From: Prorocentrum cordatum
Lineage: Eukaryota > Sar > Dinophyceae > Prorocentrales > Prorocentraceae
NCBI GenBank assembly: GCA_963575745.1
Contig: CAUYUJ010012558.1
Coordinates: forward strand, 908,203 to 972,202
Direction of reading: 5' to 3'
DNA length: 64,000 nucleotides
In this document: piece after piece, positions 10,525-21,326 of the stretch
How positions within the stretch are numbered: the stretch's first letter is position 1
Layout: each line of letters starts with the position of its first letter
The notes under the pieces: model-generated
Databases searched by the model: none
What the model was told of the DNA's origin: nothing
The model's input: only the letters and a program-made list of their open reading frames with translations
Made by a program: the position numbers and the translations under genes

Positions 10525-10823
10525 GTTCCAGGATGACGGCGATTTCATCAGGTTTTTATGCCATGGGAAAGTATTGGTACTCCAAGCGCATCGCCTACAC
10601 CGAGAGGCGCGCCATCTGTTTGGCCAGGGTCGTTGGCCCTGCCTGCTCGGCCTGCGAGGCCTTCCTGCCCACCCCCAGCCAGGTCGACCAGCTCACGGGT
10701 CGGGTGGTGTTTTTTTCGGGCGCAAGGCCATGAGGGGGGCTGCTACGTCTTGGGAGAACGGTCACGCGCGCTCTGTTCCTTCGGAGGCCGTCCTGAGGTA
10801 CTGGAAGGCCCCCCCCGCTGGAG

Positions 10824-11580
10824 GTGGAGTTTCGGGTCCGTCGGCTTCGTTGGTATCAGAAGTGGGCCCGAGAGCCAGCTCGACATCTGAGCGAATGGGC
10901 CCCCATCTTCGGCGACCTCAAAATCGAAAAGCTGCGGGGCTTCAGCACTCTCACTTCAGAGGGCCACCTCACGGACTTCGCCAACCCCTGGGCTATCCAG
11001 TTCGTTCGGGACTTTGAGGCGCTTCGGAGGGTCTCCACGGACATAGAGGAGGACATGGGTTCTTGGACGGGTGCCCCATTGGACTTCTTCGATGAGGGGC
11101 ATCTGCGGGACTGGTTCGCTGAGCTCGACCTCTCGATCGTCAGGGCTGCGTGGCTCTCGGTCAGCGCTCCTCCTCCAGGTCGCCCCCATCAGCCCCCAGC
11201 TCCACCAGTGGCACCTGCAGGTCACGCGGAGGGCGTTCGTTGTGCGATTGACGGCTGCGACAAATGGTTCCTCACTAGGCGCCAGTGGTTGGTTCACGTT
11301 CGTGCGGCTCATGGCTTCAAGACACTCTTGGCTGAGGCTGTCCAGGGTACCTCGTGCTTCGTGTGCTGTAGTCGGTTCCAGAGTCGCAATTCGGCGTACA
11401 ACCACGTTCTGGACTCGTTCGCTTCGGGCTTCTGCAAGCACCAGCGCAGTACGACCCTCGAGCTCTCCGCTACTGAGGGCCCCTTTCACTGTCGGCTTTG
11501 TGAGGCTCATGTTACGACCGAAGCCGATCTTCACATTCATACCAGGGTTCATTTTGAGGACTTGCCTCTCGTGCTCATTG
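10824..11580 (+). pseudogene. LINE C-terminal region with C2H2 zinc fingers, copy 1
   Basis: The frame starts with RVRRLRWYQKWAREPARHLS, a post-RT segment also found in the second element (61.1 kb). It then has two C2H2 fingers: C-x4-C-x12-H-x4-H in CAIDGCDKWFLTRRQWLVHV and its continuation, and a second in FHCRLCEAHVTTEADLHIHT. A cysteine-rich stretch SCFVCCSRFQSRNSAYNHV lies between them. Such fingers at the C-terminal side of LINE polyproteins are thought to bind nucleic acid. The frame stays open past the fingers because of GC bias, but those later residues are the out-of-frame reading of the 3' ORF. Confidence 0.65.
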
Positions 11581-12222
11581 ATGGACTTCGAGGAGCCCAG
11601 CTGGGCAATGAAGCGCAAGGGCGAGGCCGCTGGAGCGTCGGAAGCAGCGGACAAGAAGAAGGCCCGCCTGCTGGAGGAGCTCGGGACCCAGGCTCTGGCC
11701 AACCAGAAGGGCGGCAAGGGCGGGGCGCTGGCGGCGTTGCTGCTGGTGCTCACGAAGCTCGCTCTCACCAACGCGCGCGAGCTGGCCGAGGTGACTGGCG
11801 CCTGCTTCACGTGCTACATGGTCGGCGCAGGAGTGGCATTCGTGAAGGTGCTGCAGGAGGCGGGCCGAGCGTACGCGGAGAGATGTCAGGCCGACGGGAA
11901 GGACCACAAGTACGGGCCACCGTGGTTCCACGTGTTCAAGGCCTTCATCGAGTGGGCCTGCACGGAAGGCAAGGACACGACGCCAGAGGGAGCCCAAGCG
12001 GTGTTCAAGAGTTACTGGCAGAAGGTCATTCTGCAGGAGAACGCGCTGGAGCTGATGGCCGCCCACTGCCGCCACTTCCGCATCAAGGCCTGCTGGTTCG
12101 ACAAGCGCCAGAGGCAGACCCCAGACAGGTTCAAGTTGCAGATCATGTTGGGGGTGCAGCAGCAGGCCAACAAGTGGGAGGGGTGCGACCACACGCTGAT
12201 GGAGGCCATCCAGATGACGCTG
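11581..12222 (+). pseudogene. Conserved 3' ORF of the LINE, truncated copy fused to RT
   Basis: Starts MDFEEPSWAMKRKGEAAGAS and continues as in the complete copy at 14065 until TLL, where the duplication junction joins it in frame to RT residues DPFGEG. The chimeric frame continues to 12750. See the entry at 14065 for the protein. Confidence 0.7.
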
Positions 12223-13019
12223 CTCGACCCGTTCGGCGAAGGATTCACGGCGACGGCGATCGACAGGACCGAGCTTCACACTGAGCCCTTGTTCGCTCAC
12301 GGGTGCATCCCTCATGGGCGACGCGAGACGGCTATGCTTGGTCAGCAACTCTGTACATGGAAGCTGCGCCGCCTCAACATCAACCACACCACGGACTTGA
12401 AGGCCGCCTTCGCCTCCACGGACTGGCAGGGCCTGACGGACGCCAATGAGAGCATCATGAGGGAAGATCACGTCGCCTTCGGCCGCCAGAGGTTCAGGCT
12501 CGCTGCAGTGATGTTCGGAGATATTTGCGTTCGCCCTAGCGTCGGGGCATTGATTGGAGACCCTTGGGCGGTCAAAGTATTTGCACGCGACATCAGCACG
12601 GTTTTTTTTCGACTGTTCAGGAGCGATATGAGCAGTACGGGCCCGACACGGCTACTTGGTGCCAGCTCGCACTCCACTACGACGGCGAGGATGTCATCCT
12701 GGACCTGGCGTTTCATTCTTATGTGGGCGACGCTATTCGGAAGATTGTAACAGAGCGACCATCTGCTCGCGAGCTAGCCAGATGGTCACGCGCCTACGAC
12801 CGACTTCTTGCTGCCGAGCTTCGACGGCACGGCTACGCGCTCAACCCAGCCAAGAATGTTAGCCTCTTGTCGTTCGTGGGCGAAGGATTGCACGCTCGCA
12901 GACGGGAGGTGATTGAAAAAAGGTCCTTCTTGCTGGGGCCCCTGCGGATGCCACTCGCCACCTCGGGGGCCAGGTCATGGGCAACTGTTCGTTTCGGGCT
13001 GAGCTGGGTTCCAGGATGA
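12223..13019 (+). pseudogene. Truncated reverse transcriptase, duplicated copy
   Basis: Starts mid-palm (DPFGEGFTATAIDRTE) and lacks the fingers. It has lost three codons before the motif A region (KAITNAF becomes KAAF). A 2-base expansion of a T-run near 12603 shifts the frame, so RT residues after FARDISTVF are read in another frame. It keeps the YVGD change, showing that the substitution came before the duplication. Confidence 0.75.
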
Positions 13020-13307
13020 CGGCGAGTTCATCAGGTTTTTTATTCCATGGGGAAGTATTGGTACTCCAAGCGCATCGCCTACACCGAGAGGCGCGCCATC
13101 TGTTTGGCCAGGGTCGTTGGCCCTGCCTGCTCGGCCTGCGAGGCCTTCCTGCCCACCCCCAGCCAGGTCGACCAGCTCACGGGTCGGGTGGTGTTTTTTT
13201 CGGGCGCAAGGCCATGAGGGGGGCTGCTACGTCTTGGGGGAACGGTCACGCGCGCTCTGTTCCTTCGGAGGCCGTCCTGAGGTACTGGAAGGTCCCCCCC
13301 GCTGGAG

Positions 13308-14064
13308 GTGGAGTTTCGGGTCCGTCGGCTTCGTTGGTATCAGAAGTGGGCCCGAGAGCCAGCTCGACATCTGAGCGAATGGGCCCCCATCTTCGGCGAC
13401 CTCAAAATCGAAAAGCTGCGGGGCTTCAGCACTCTCACTTCAGAGGGCCACCTCACGGACTTCGCCAACCCCTGGGCTATCCAGTTCGTTCGGGACTTTG
13501 AGGCGCTTCGGAGGGTCTCCACGGACATAGAGGAGGACATGGGTTCTTGGACGGGTGCCCCATTGGACTTCTTCGATGAGGGGCATCTGCGGGACTGGTT
13601 CGCTGAGCTCGACCTCTCGATCGTCAGGGCTGCGTGGCTCTCGGTCAGCGCTCCTCCTCCAGGTCGCCCCCATCAGCCCCCAGCTCCACCAGTGGCACCT
13701 GCAGGTCACGCGGAGGGCGTTCGTTGTGCGATTGACGGCTGCGACAAATGGTTCCTCACTAGGCGCCAGTGGTTGGTTCACGTTCGTGCGGCTCATGGCT
13801 TCAAGACACTCTTGGCTGAGGCTGTCCAGGGTACCTCGTGCTTCGTGTGCTGTAGTCGGTTCCAGAGTCGCAATTCGGCGTACAACCACGTTCTGGACTC
13901 GTTCGCTTCGGGCTTCTGCAAGCACCAGCGCAGTACGACCCTCGAGCTCTCCGCTACTGAGGGCCCCTTTCACTGTCGGCTTTGTGAGGCTCACGTTACG
14001 ACCGAAGCCGATCTTCACATTCATACCAGGGTTCATTTTGAGGACTTGCCTCTCGTGCTCATTG
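13308..14064 (+). pseudogene. LINE C-terminal region with C2H2 zinc fingers, copy 2
   Basis: Near-identical to 10824-11580: the post-RT segment, both C2H2 fingers and the cysteine-rich stretch are kept. An upstream frameshift separates it from the RT. Confidence 0.65.
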
Positions 14065-14850
14065 ATGGACTTCGAGGAGCCCAGCTGGGCAGTGAAGCGC
14101 AAGGGCGAGGCCGCTGGAGCGTCGGAAGCAGCGGACAAGAAGAAGGCCCGCCTGCTGGAGGAGCTCGGGACCCAGGCTCTGGCCAACCAGAAGGGCGGCA
14201 AGGGCGGGGCGCTGGCGGCGTTGCTGCTGGTGCTCACGAAGCTCGCTCTCACCAACGCGCGCGAGCTAGCCGAGGTGACTGGCGCCTGCTTCACGTGCTA
14301 CATGGCCGGCGCAGGAGTGGCATTCGTGAAGGTGCTGCAGGAGGCGGGCCGAGCGTACGCGGAGAGATGTCAGGCCGACGGGAAGGACCACAAGTACGGG
14401 CCACCGTGGTTCCACGTGTTCAAGGCCTTCATCAAGTGGGCCTGCACGGAAGGCAAGGACACGACGCCAGAGGGAGCCCAAGCGGTGTTCAAGAGTTACT
14501 GGCAGAAGGTCATTCTGCAGGAGAACGCGCTGGAGCTGATGGCCGCCCACTGCCGCCACTTCCGCATCAAGGCCTGCTGGTTCGACAAGCGCCAGAGGCA
14601 GACCCCAGACAGGTTCAAGTTGCAGATCATGTTGGGTGTACAGCAGCAGGCCAACAAGTGGGAGGGGTGCGACCACACGCTGATGGAGGCCATCCAGATG
14701 ACGCTGCTGGCGGCGAGCGGCAAGGACAAGGAAACAGCGGCGACGCACCTGCCAGGGTCCACTCCCCGCGGAGGGCTGGAGCGAGAGGCGGCCAAGCTGG
14801 TGCAGAAGCTAGGCCTGAAGGACAAGGCAGAGGACGAAGTGGAAGAATGA
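14065..14850 (+). CDS. Conserved LINE 3' ORF, function unknown
   Basis: 261 residues from MDFEEPSW. The alternative internal start, ATG in copy 1 (MKRKGE), is GTG here. The N-terminal third is basic and helical (KKKARLLEELGTQALANQ). A hydrophobic stretch follows (GGALAALLLVLTKLALTNAR), then LAEVTGACFTCYM. Further on are KYGPPWFHVFKAF and CRHFRIKACWFDKRQRQTPD. The acidic tail is LVQKLGLKDKAEDEVEE. A diverged relative with the same order of motifs lies at 59.56-60.38 kb (KARKLEELKKE, LARLSLTNSRKFSDLTGACY, FKVCWCDR, ALERGAEQLL), also next to LINE zinc-finger remnants. That argues for a selected protein of this element family. I know no characterised function. Confidence 0.7.
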   Translation: MDFEEPSWAVKRKGEAAGASEAADKKKARLLEELGTQALANQKGGKGGALAALLLVLTKLALTNARELAEVTGACFTCYMAGAGVAFVKVLQEAGRAYAERCQADGKDHKYGPPWFHVFKAFIKWACTEGKDTTPEGAQAVFKSYWQKVILQENALELMAAHCRHFRIKACWFDKRQRQTPDRFKLQIMLGVQQQANKWEGCDHTLMEAIQMTLLAASGKDKETAATHLPGSTPRGGLEREAAKLVQKLGLKDKAEDEVEE

Positions 14851-15442
14851 GGGCTTCGACGGTACGGGCCCGACTGACGACCGTGAACGGCTCTCGCCGT
14901 GCCGCCGAACTCTACCTCCAGGGCCACTTGCCTGATGCTCCCCTCCTCGCCTTGCAGGCTCGGACCCCCACTCCTATCCTCGAGCACTCAGACGGTGACC
15001 TGGAGGTTCGGATGTTTTTTCGGACTGCCCCAATTCAGGCCTCCCTGGACGCGGCGAGCTTTCGGGCGCTTTCCGAGGCCCCCCGCCAGCTGCGCCTCAC
15101 CGAGAGCACTCTGGGGGACGGCCGACTCGTGGGGTCCCAGCGGACCTCGGACGTCTGGACGGTTCCGCGCCGTGAGTCCTAATTGGGGTTGTGCTGGGGT
15201 GGGCTTACTCGTCGCCTGCCTCCGGCTCTGCAGAGTACGGGAGTGCATACGCGAGCCCTCTCGGTGTTCCCTTCTGAGGGTCTCGCTTTTGCCAGAGGCA
15301 TCCCCCTGCAGGGCCCCACAGATTCTCGGGCCCCTTAAGCGGTTCTCGAACACCTGATCCGTTTTTGTCTTCCTGGGCTCTGCAGGCGCGGTAGTTCGGG
15401 GCGCGTGGATTCATCGGATCATTGGTGCTGCTCGCTCGCTCG
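14851..15442 (+). other. 3' region of the LINE
   Basis: An open frame continues to 15182 (AELYLQGHLPDAPLLALQAR to WTVPRRES) but resembles nothing I recognise. The final ~260 bases look non-coding and end in GCTCGCTCGCTCG before the target-site duplication. Confidence 0.5.
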
Positions 15443-15454
15443 CTCCTCTGCTCC
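15443..15454. other. LINE target-site duplication, right
   Basis: CTCCTCTGCTCC, identical to 7546-7557, followed by TCTTTGCTTCCTCC as in the uninterrupted unit copy 1. Confidence 0.8.
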
Positions 15455-15573
15455 TCTTTGCTTCCTCCTCCGCATCATCATCACCATCACCATCACTCCC
15501 CACTCATCATCATCATCACCATTAGCATCACCATCACCATCCAACGATCACTCACCATCATCGGCATCGAACG

Positions 15574-15637
<64 letters not shown>

Positions 15638-17058
15638 GCATCATCATCACTACTCGCTGACTTGAGGCTTGAATATGGAGGAAGTCTCGAGCGGGAGCCT
15701 CGTCTGTGAGTGAATTGTGAGGAAGTCTCAGGCGGGAGCCCCCTCCCTATGGGGCCCGCACTTCATGTTTGAATCCGAGCGGGTCATCCGCAACGTGCAA
15801 CTGTCGTCACTTTTGGGCTCTTGAGACCTGAATATGGAGGAAGTCTCGAGCGGGAGCCTCGTCTGTGAGTGAATTGTGAGGAAGTCTCAGGCGGGAGCCC
15901 CCTCCCTATGGGGCCCGCACTTCATGTTCGAATCCGAGCGGGTCATCCGCAACGTGTAACTGTCGTCACTTTTGGGCTCTTGAGGCCTGACTATGAATGA
16001 ATTGCAAGGAAGTCTCAGGCGGGAGCCCCCTCCCTATGGGGCCCGCAGATCATGTTGGTAATCCGAGCGGGTCATCCGAAACGTGTAACCGTCGTCACTT
16101 TTGGGCTCTTGAGGCCTGAATATGGAAGAAGTATCAAGCGGGAGCCTCGTTCACTTTTGGGCTCTTGAGACTTGAATATGGAGGACGTCTTGAGCGGGAG
16201 CCTCGTCTGTGAGTGAATTGTGAGGAAGTCTCAGGCGGGAGCCTCCTCTCTATGGGGCCCGCACTTCAAGTATGAGTGAATTGCGAGGAAGTCTCAGGCG
16301 GGAGCCCCCTCCCTATGGGGCCCGCAGATCATGTTGGTAATCCGAGCGGGTCATCCGAAACGTGTAACTGTCGTCACTTTTGGGCTCTTGAGGCCTGAAT
16401 ATGGAGGAAGTATTAGGCGGGAGGCTCGTTCACTTGTGGGCTCTTGAGACCTGAATATGGAGGACGTCTCGAGCGGCGGAGCAGCTCGCGGCAGAGCTGG
16501 GTTTCATGCTGCCCCCCGCCTGAGCGCCGCGGCGCGCGCCTGGAGGCCCGCGGGGTTGTCCCAACGGCTAGCTCCCACGCCCCAGCGGCCTGCGAGGTTG
16601 TCTCAACGGCCCAGCCCGAAGGTTTGTCCCGACGGCTTCGCGATCTAGCCGTCGGCAGACGCGCGCGCGCTGGCCGAGGCGGCGACGGCGCTGAGGAAAA
16701 TGGATTTGCTTGCCCCGACGAGGGAGAAGGGGAGGTGCACATGGAGAAAAGGCAGGGGGATGAGGAGGGAAGGGGCATGGGGGAGGCCGACGACGAGGAG
16801 GAGGTGGCGCGAGAGGAGGAGGAGGAGGAGGAGGAGGAGGAGGAGGAGGAGGAGGAGGAGGAGGAGGAGGAGGAGGAGGAGGAGGAGGAGGAGGAGGAGG
16901 AGGAGGAGGAGGAGGAGGAGAAAGAGGAGGAGGAAGAGAAATAGAAGGGGGAAGAGAGGGCAGTGCAGGGAGCGAGAGGAGAGGGTGTCCGCCAGGGGGA
17001 GGAGGAAAGGGCAAAGGGTAAGCTAAACAGATTCTCATGTGGGGTCCTACCGTCGGAA
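15455..17058. repeat. Large duplicated unit, copy 2, right part
   Basis: Continues copy 2 after the LINE: shorter (CAT)n at 15473-15655, ~140 bp tandem repeats to about 16460, the GC-rich block (from about 16460), and a long (GAG)n at 16796-16935. Poly-Glu and poly-Pro ORFs here are repeat readings. Confidence 0.87.
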
Positions 17059-17059
17059 T

Positions 17060-17850
17060 AATTGTCTCGGAACCGACCCTGACCCCCCACATGGTCCGAT
17101 CCCCGTACCATCGTGGGACCTCTGTTCTTAGGACCCCCCACCCGGCGATTTTGGCCCAGGACCGACCCTGACCCCCCACCTGGTCCGACCCCCGTACCAT
17201 CCTGGGACCTCACGATGATTTTTGCGCCGGAACCGACCCTGACCCCCCACCTGGCCCGACCCCCGCACCATCCTCGGAGCTCTGTTCTCAGGACCCCATC
17301 CGCCCGACGATTTTTTGCCCCGGAACCGACCATGACCCCCCACGCAGTCCGACCCCCGTACCATCCTGGGACATCTGTTTTTGGCACCCCCCCTAACCCG
17401 ACGATTTTTGCCCCTGCACCGACCCCGACTCCTACCTGGTCCGACCCCCGCGCCATCCTCGGAACTCTGTTCATAGGGTCCCCCCACCCGATAATTTTGT
17501 TTTCCTTAGGACCCCCCCACCTAACGATTTTTGGCTCAGAACCGACCCTGACCCCCCACCTGGTCCGACCCCCCGTACCATCCTGGGACCTCTGTTTTTT
17601 TTGCCCCCCCCCCCCCCCCCCACACACACCCTACGATTTCTGCCACAGAACCGACCCTGACCCCCCACCTGGTCTGACCACCGTACCATCCTGGGACATC
17701 TGTTTTTGGTACCCCTCCACCCGAGGATTTTTGCCCCAGAACCGACCCTGACCCCCCACCTGGTCCGACCCCCGCGCCATCCTCGGAGCTCTGTTCTTAG
17801 GACCCCCCCAACCGACGATGTTTGCCCCAGAACCGACCCAGACCCCCCAC
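17060..17850. repeat. Minisatellite A, second array
   Basis: Same unit as 4880-5735 (ACCCCCCACCTGGTCCGACC) in the same orientation, about nine units with a C-run at 17605-17620. Confidence 0.9.
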
Positions 17851-18079
17851 CTCCGTGCTTTTCCGAAGATTTTTTCCGAATGTTCGGAACAAAAAACACA
17901 CACCGACAACAAACGAATCAAACACTCGTCGCTCAATGAGGGTCGGCGGCAGAGGCGGCAGCCGTTAGATCCGGCCGCTCCCGCCCTGCGGGTTGGGCCG
18001 TGCGAGACCTCTCTGACAGAGTGTCTGGCACAGTCTTTGGCCCCCTTCTCCAGTGCCTGGTCAAAAACCTCCTGAAAAT

Positions 18080-18720
18080 CCCTCCGAGGGGGCCCCACTC
18101 TGCCGCCGGCCCCACTCTGCCGCCGGCCCCCTTCAAGGTCTCAAACTGCCCGGGGACGACCCAAGGGCGCCCCAAGCTGGTCCAAGAGAGTCCCCAGCAG
18201 TCCAAGAAAGCCTCCAGGCGGTTCCAGATCGCTCCAAGACGCCTAAGATAACCTCCAGACGGCCCAAGACGCCTCCAAGACGGCCCAAGAGGGCTCCAAG
18301 AGCACCCCCAAGACAGCCCCGAAGCAAACATCAGTGATTTTTCAATGGTTTTTGAAGGATTCTCACGTTCACGCCATTTCGGCTTCCCACGCTCCACGAC
18401 GGCCCAAGAGGCCCCCAAGATCGCCCCAGGACGGCTCAACAGGCCCCCAAGACGGCCCCAAGACGGCCCAAGAGGGCCCCAAGACCGCCCAAGAGGCCCC
18501 CGGGACGGCCCAAGAGGGGCCCCAGGATGGCCCCAAGAGGAGGCCCAGAAGGGGTACCCGAATGAACATGTCGAGCTTTCGGCTCAAGAGGCCCCCAGGA
18601 GGCCCTCAGCGGCCCCCTGGAGGCCCCCAACAAACCCCACAAGAGCCCCAAGAGGCCCCAAGAGGGCCCCCAGAGGTCTCCAAGAAGCCCCTTGGGAAGC
18701 CCCCAAGAGGCCCCTAAACT
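18080..18720. repeat. Short tandem repeat (CAAGACGGCCCAAGAGGCCC family)
   Basis: Irregular 15-25 bp units built from CCCAAGAGG, CAAGACGG and GGCCCC. The same family is at 57110-57540. Between 17850 and 18080 and between 18720 and 19500 I see no gene. Confidence 0.8.
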
Positions 18721-19514
18721 GCCCCGCAGAGGCCCCCGAGAGCCCTCTCGAGAGACCCCAGGAAGCGTCCATGAGGACTCCGTCCGACCCAAGACCCAAG
18801 CACGGTGGCGGGATGGGCCGACGGCTATTTGATAGCTGGCATACGCGCCGCGTCACGACTTTCGATGCTGCGCACCTCTTCGAAAAACTCCCAGGGAGCG
18901 GCCGGTGATGCGCCGCCGGCGTCCTCGATAAAACATGATATCGAACCTTTAGTAACCAGAAAACCGAATGAGACACATAATACAATTTTAACTATTTAAA
19001 CTCATAAAACTAGTAAGTCCAATAACCCGAAGAAGTATTGCAAGCAAAAAGTCAAACTGGGAAACATTGAGTGAGACTTTGAGTTTTGTTTTTTGCCACA
19101 CAGCTTCAATCCAAACACGTTGCGACACAGTGGCCATTGGTTTCGCACTATTTAAATCCGCGGGCGGCCAGGCCTCGCCGAGGCTGCCGAGGCTTAATCT
19201 TCAATTCCAGGGAAGCCAATCCTGGACTCACTGGGGACGTCACAAATCATGGCAACTCCTTTGGACACATGTGGCACGCCACTAACCGTGGCAGGAACTT
19301 AACTTGTTGGAAGTTGCCGCATTCTCCCTGCTGCCCACAGCAACCCCTGGGCGGGATCCGCTGGGGAGCAGGAGAAGCAGGCTGGGGTTCGCTAGGGAGG
19401 TGTCCCTGGGGGCACCTATCGCGGCAACTCCTCGTCCAAGTATGGGATCCGTGCACACGCCAGCTCTGGGTGGAACCGACGTGGTTTTTGGCGGGCCGGG
19501 TGTGGCGACGCGAC

Positions 19515-21326
19515 TCAGCTGCTGGGGTCCGTCGTGCTGCTTACAACGCTGCGGCTGGAATTCGTCATGCTGCTCCCGGTTGCGCTGCTGGGCACGGCTT
19601 TCCGGCCGTGGCGACGAAGGTTTTCCAGGACGAGCAGCAGTCCCTGGATCGACCCTCCCTCAGACACGTCGGAGAGCCGGCCGTGGCGACGAGAACTCTC
19701 TGGGACGCACCGCGGTGCCAGGATGGTGGAAACGCGCGCACAGACGCGCGCGCACGTCGCGCTTCGCCTCCCCGTCGACGTCCTCGTCCTCCTCGACCTC
19801 CATCCACCTCCACCAATCTTGTTGTCGAAGCCTTCCTCCTCGATCTTGTCGTCGAAGCCTTCCTCGGCTCGAACGGCGTCAGGCGTGCGGCCGAGGCCCG
19901 GGCACTCCTGGACCTCGGCCAACCGGGCCACCAGGGCGGCGGCGCGCTGCTCCACGCAGCAACGCTCGGCCGCCTCCTGGGAGAACATCCCGATGATCGC
20001 CATCGCGGCCAGACGACAATTGGCGATTTTCGCCGCAGGGCCGAATGTTTCGCTGCGGCGTTGTTGGACGTCAGCGCCCTCCAGCCGAAGTCGCCCGCGG
20101 CGTCAGCAGCGCTAGCAGACTGGTTCTGGGGCGTCGCGCAGAGCGCGCAACGGGCCACGATCTGCCCCCAGCATTCCGCGGGGACCGCGGAGATGGCGCC
20201 GAGACCGTTCGGGGTTTCCGCGAACGTGAATCCCGCGGAAGGCGACAGGTGCCCGGGGGGCCTGCCAGTGAACTCTGGAGTGACGAAGCCCGCGGTCGCC
20301 GTCATGCTCACGCGGCAGTGTTTCGCTCCTGTCTGGCACCTCCAGGCGAAGTGCTCCATGATACCATCGGCTGTGAATCTGGCGGGATCCCGGGAGTCAG
20401 CCGAATCTTGTGGCCCCCCCTCCACTTCGAAACCGTGTTCAAGCCCGTGCTCGTCCTCCACGTCCTCTACGCCCTCGTCCTCCATGCCCTCGTCCTCCGA
20501 GCCTTCCTCCGCGTCATCCAGTCCGTCTCCACGTCGTCGCCCGCGTCCTCGCCCGCCGCCTCCAACTCCATCGCACGGAGCTGTTCCCGGGCCGCGCCCA
20601 GCCGCAGACGCAGCTCGTCCACGCCAGCTTCGACCACGCGCAGCTGCGCCCCGACCTCTGCCACGCGTGCGTCCGCCAAGCGTGCGGCCGCCAGCCTGGC
20701 CAAGCGATCGGCCTCCGCCAGGCGCTCGGTGTCCGCCAGGCGCGCGGCGGTGTCCCGGTGCTGCGTCTGGGCAGCGCCCGGCCGCGACTGCATCGCAGCG
20801 GCGCCAGCCGCAGCCTCAGCGGCCCCCGCGCCCCTCGGCAGCGGCGCAACCGAAAGCCCGGGCGGGGCCGCCAGCCCATCGCCGCAGGCTGCAGCGGTCA
20901 GCAGCGGCGCCGCCAAGGCCGCCGCGGCCACGGAGGCAGCGACACCAGCAGCAGCGGGCCCAGCGGAGCCGCCAACGGCAACGGAAGCCGCCGCGGCGGC
21001 CGCGTAGGCGGCGGCGCGGACGCCAGCGGCGCCGCGGCGAGGGGCGCCGCGGAGCCGAAGGCGCCAGCGACTCCAGCGCCTCCAGAGGCGCGCCGAGAGG
21101 CGGGCGCGGGGGCCGCCGCAGCGCCAGGAGCGCCAGCTTTGCGGCGCTGCCGCCGCCGCCGCCGCGCCGCGGCAGTCGCCATCGCCCGCGGAGCGGGGAG
21201 TCAGGAGGGGGAGGCCCGCGGGGGTGGCCCCTCTCCACAGAGGCCCCCAGCGGGCAGGGGGCCGCACTCCCCGGGCGCGGCAAGCCGGCTTGGTTCCCTC
21301 GAGCCGGAGCGGCCATGAGCCAGGGG
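19515..21326 (-). pseudogene. Chlorophyll a-c binding (light-harvesting) protein retropseudogene
   Basis: The minus strand first encodes an Ala/Arg-rich and coiled-coil-like region ([20 protein letters not shown], about 20.6-20.8 kb) and an acidic linker. At about 20430-19940 it encodes a light-harvesting domain. FTADGIMEHF leads to helix 1 (KHCRVSMTATAGFVTPE), then the loop PGHLSPSAGFTFAETPNGLG, helix 2 (AISAVPAECWGQIVARCALC), the DFGWRALTSN linker, and helix 3 (KIANCRLAAMAIIGMFSQEA). Intact relatives bind chlorophyll a/c in the thylakoid. Here the helix 1 ligand Glu is Gly, helix 3 E-I-A-N-G-R is K-I-A-N-C-R, and both conserved Gly before Arg are Cys. A frameshift near 20015-20030 precedes helix 3, and another near 20500-20530 separates the coiled-coil and acidic parts. 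The C-terminus after helix 3 is unrelated. Relict spliced leaders precede it. Confidence 0.8.

Larger units (their letters stand above)
9733..12222 (+). repeat. Internal tandem duplication of LINE, copy 1
   Basis: Begins CTCGACCCGTTCGGCGAAGG inside the RT and ends ATCCAGATGACGCTGCT inside the 3' ORF. It is followed directly by the second copy. Copies differ by a few substitutions, a 9-base deletion near copy-2 position 12402, a run of 8 rather than 6 T near 12603, and one base near 13040. Confidence 0.93.
12223..14706 (+). repeat. Internal tandem duplication of LINE, copy 2
   Basis: Second copy of 9733-12222. It ends inside the 3' ORF, after which single-copy element sequence continues. Confidence 0.93.
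7558..15442 (+). mobile_element. LINE (non-LTR) retrotransposon with internal tandem duplication
   Basis: A 7.9 kb insertion bounded by a 12 bp target-site duplication. It carries, in order, an endonuclease/exonuclease/phosphatase domain, a linker, a reverse transcriptase, C2H2 zinc fingers and a conserved 3' ORF. A 2490 bp segment from mid-RT to mid-3'-ORF is present twice (9733-12222 and 12223-14706). The tail is GCTGCTCGCTCGCTCG rather than poly(A). Several frameshifts and a substituted RT catalytic residue suggest it is dead. A diverged relative lies at 59.5-63.3 kb on the other strand. Confidence 0.85.

Noticed and set aside
16444-16944. Glu-rich protein, and poly-Pro protein on the other strand
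   Set aside because: Both come from the (GAG)n tract of the duplicated unit; the tract length differs between the two copies.
18560-18592. CTTTCGGCTCAAG as a further relict spliced leader
   Set aside because: Only about 14 of 21 positions match and it sits inside the CAAGAGGCCC repeat.
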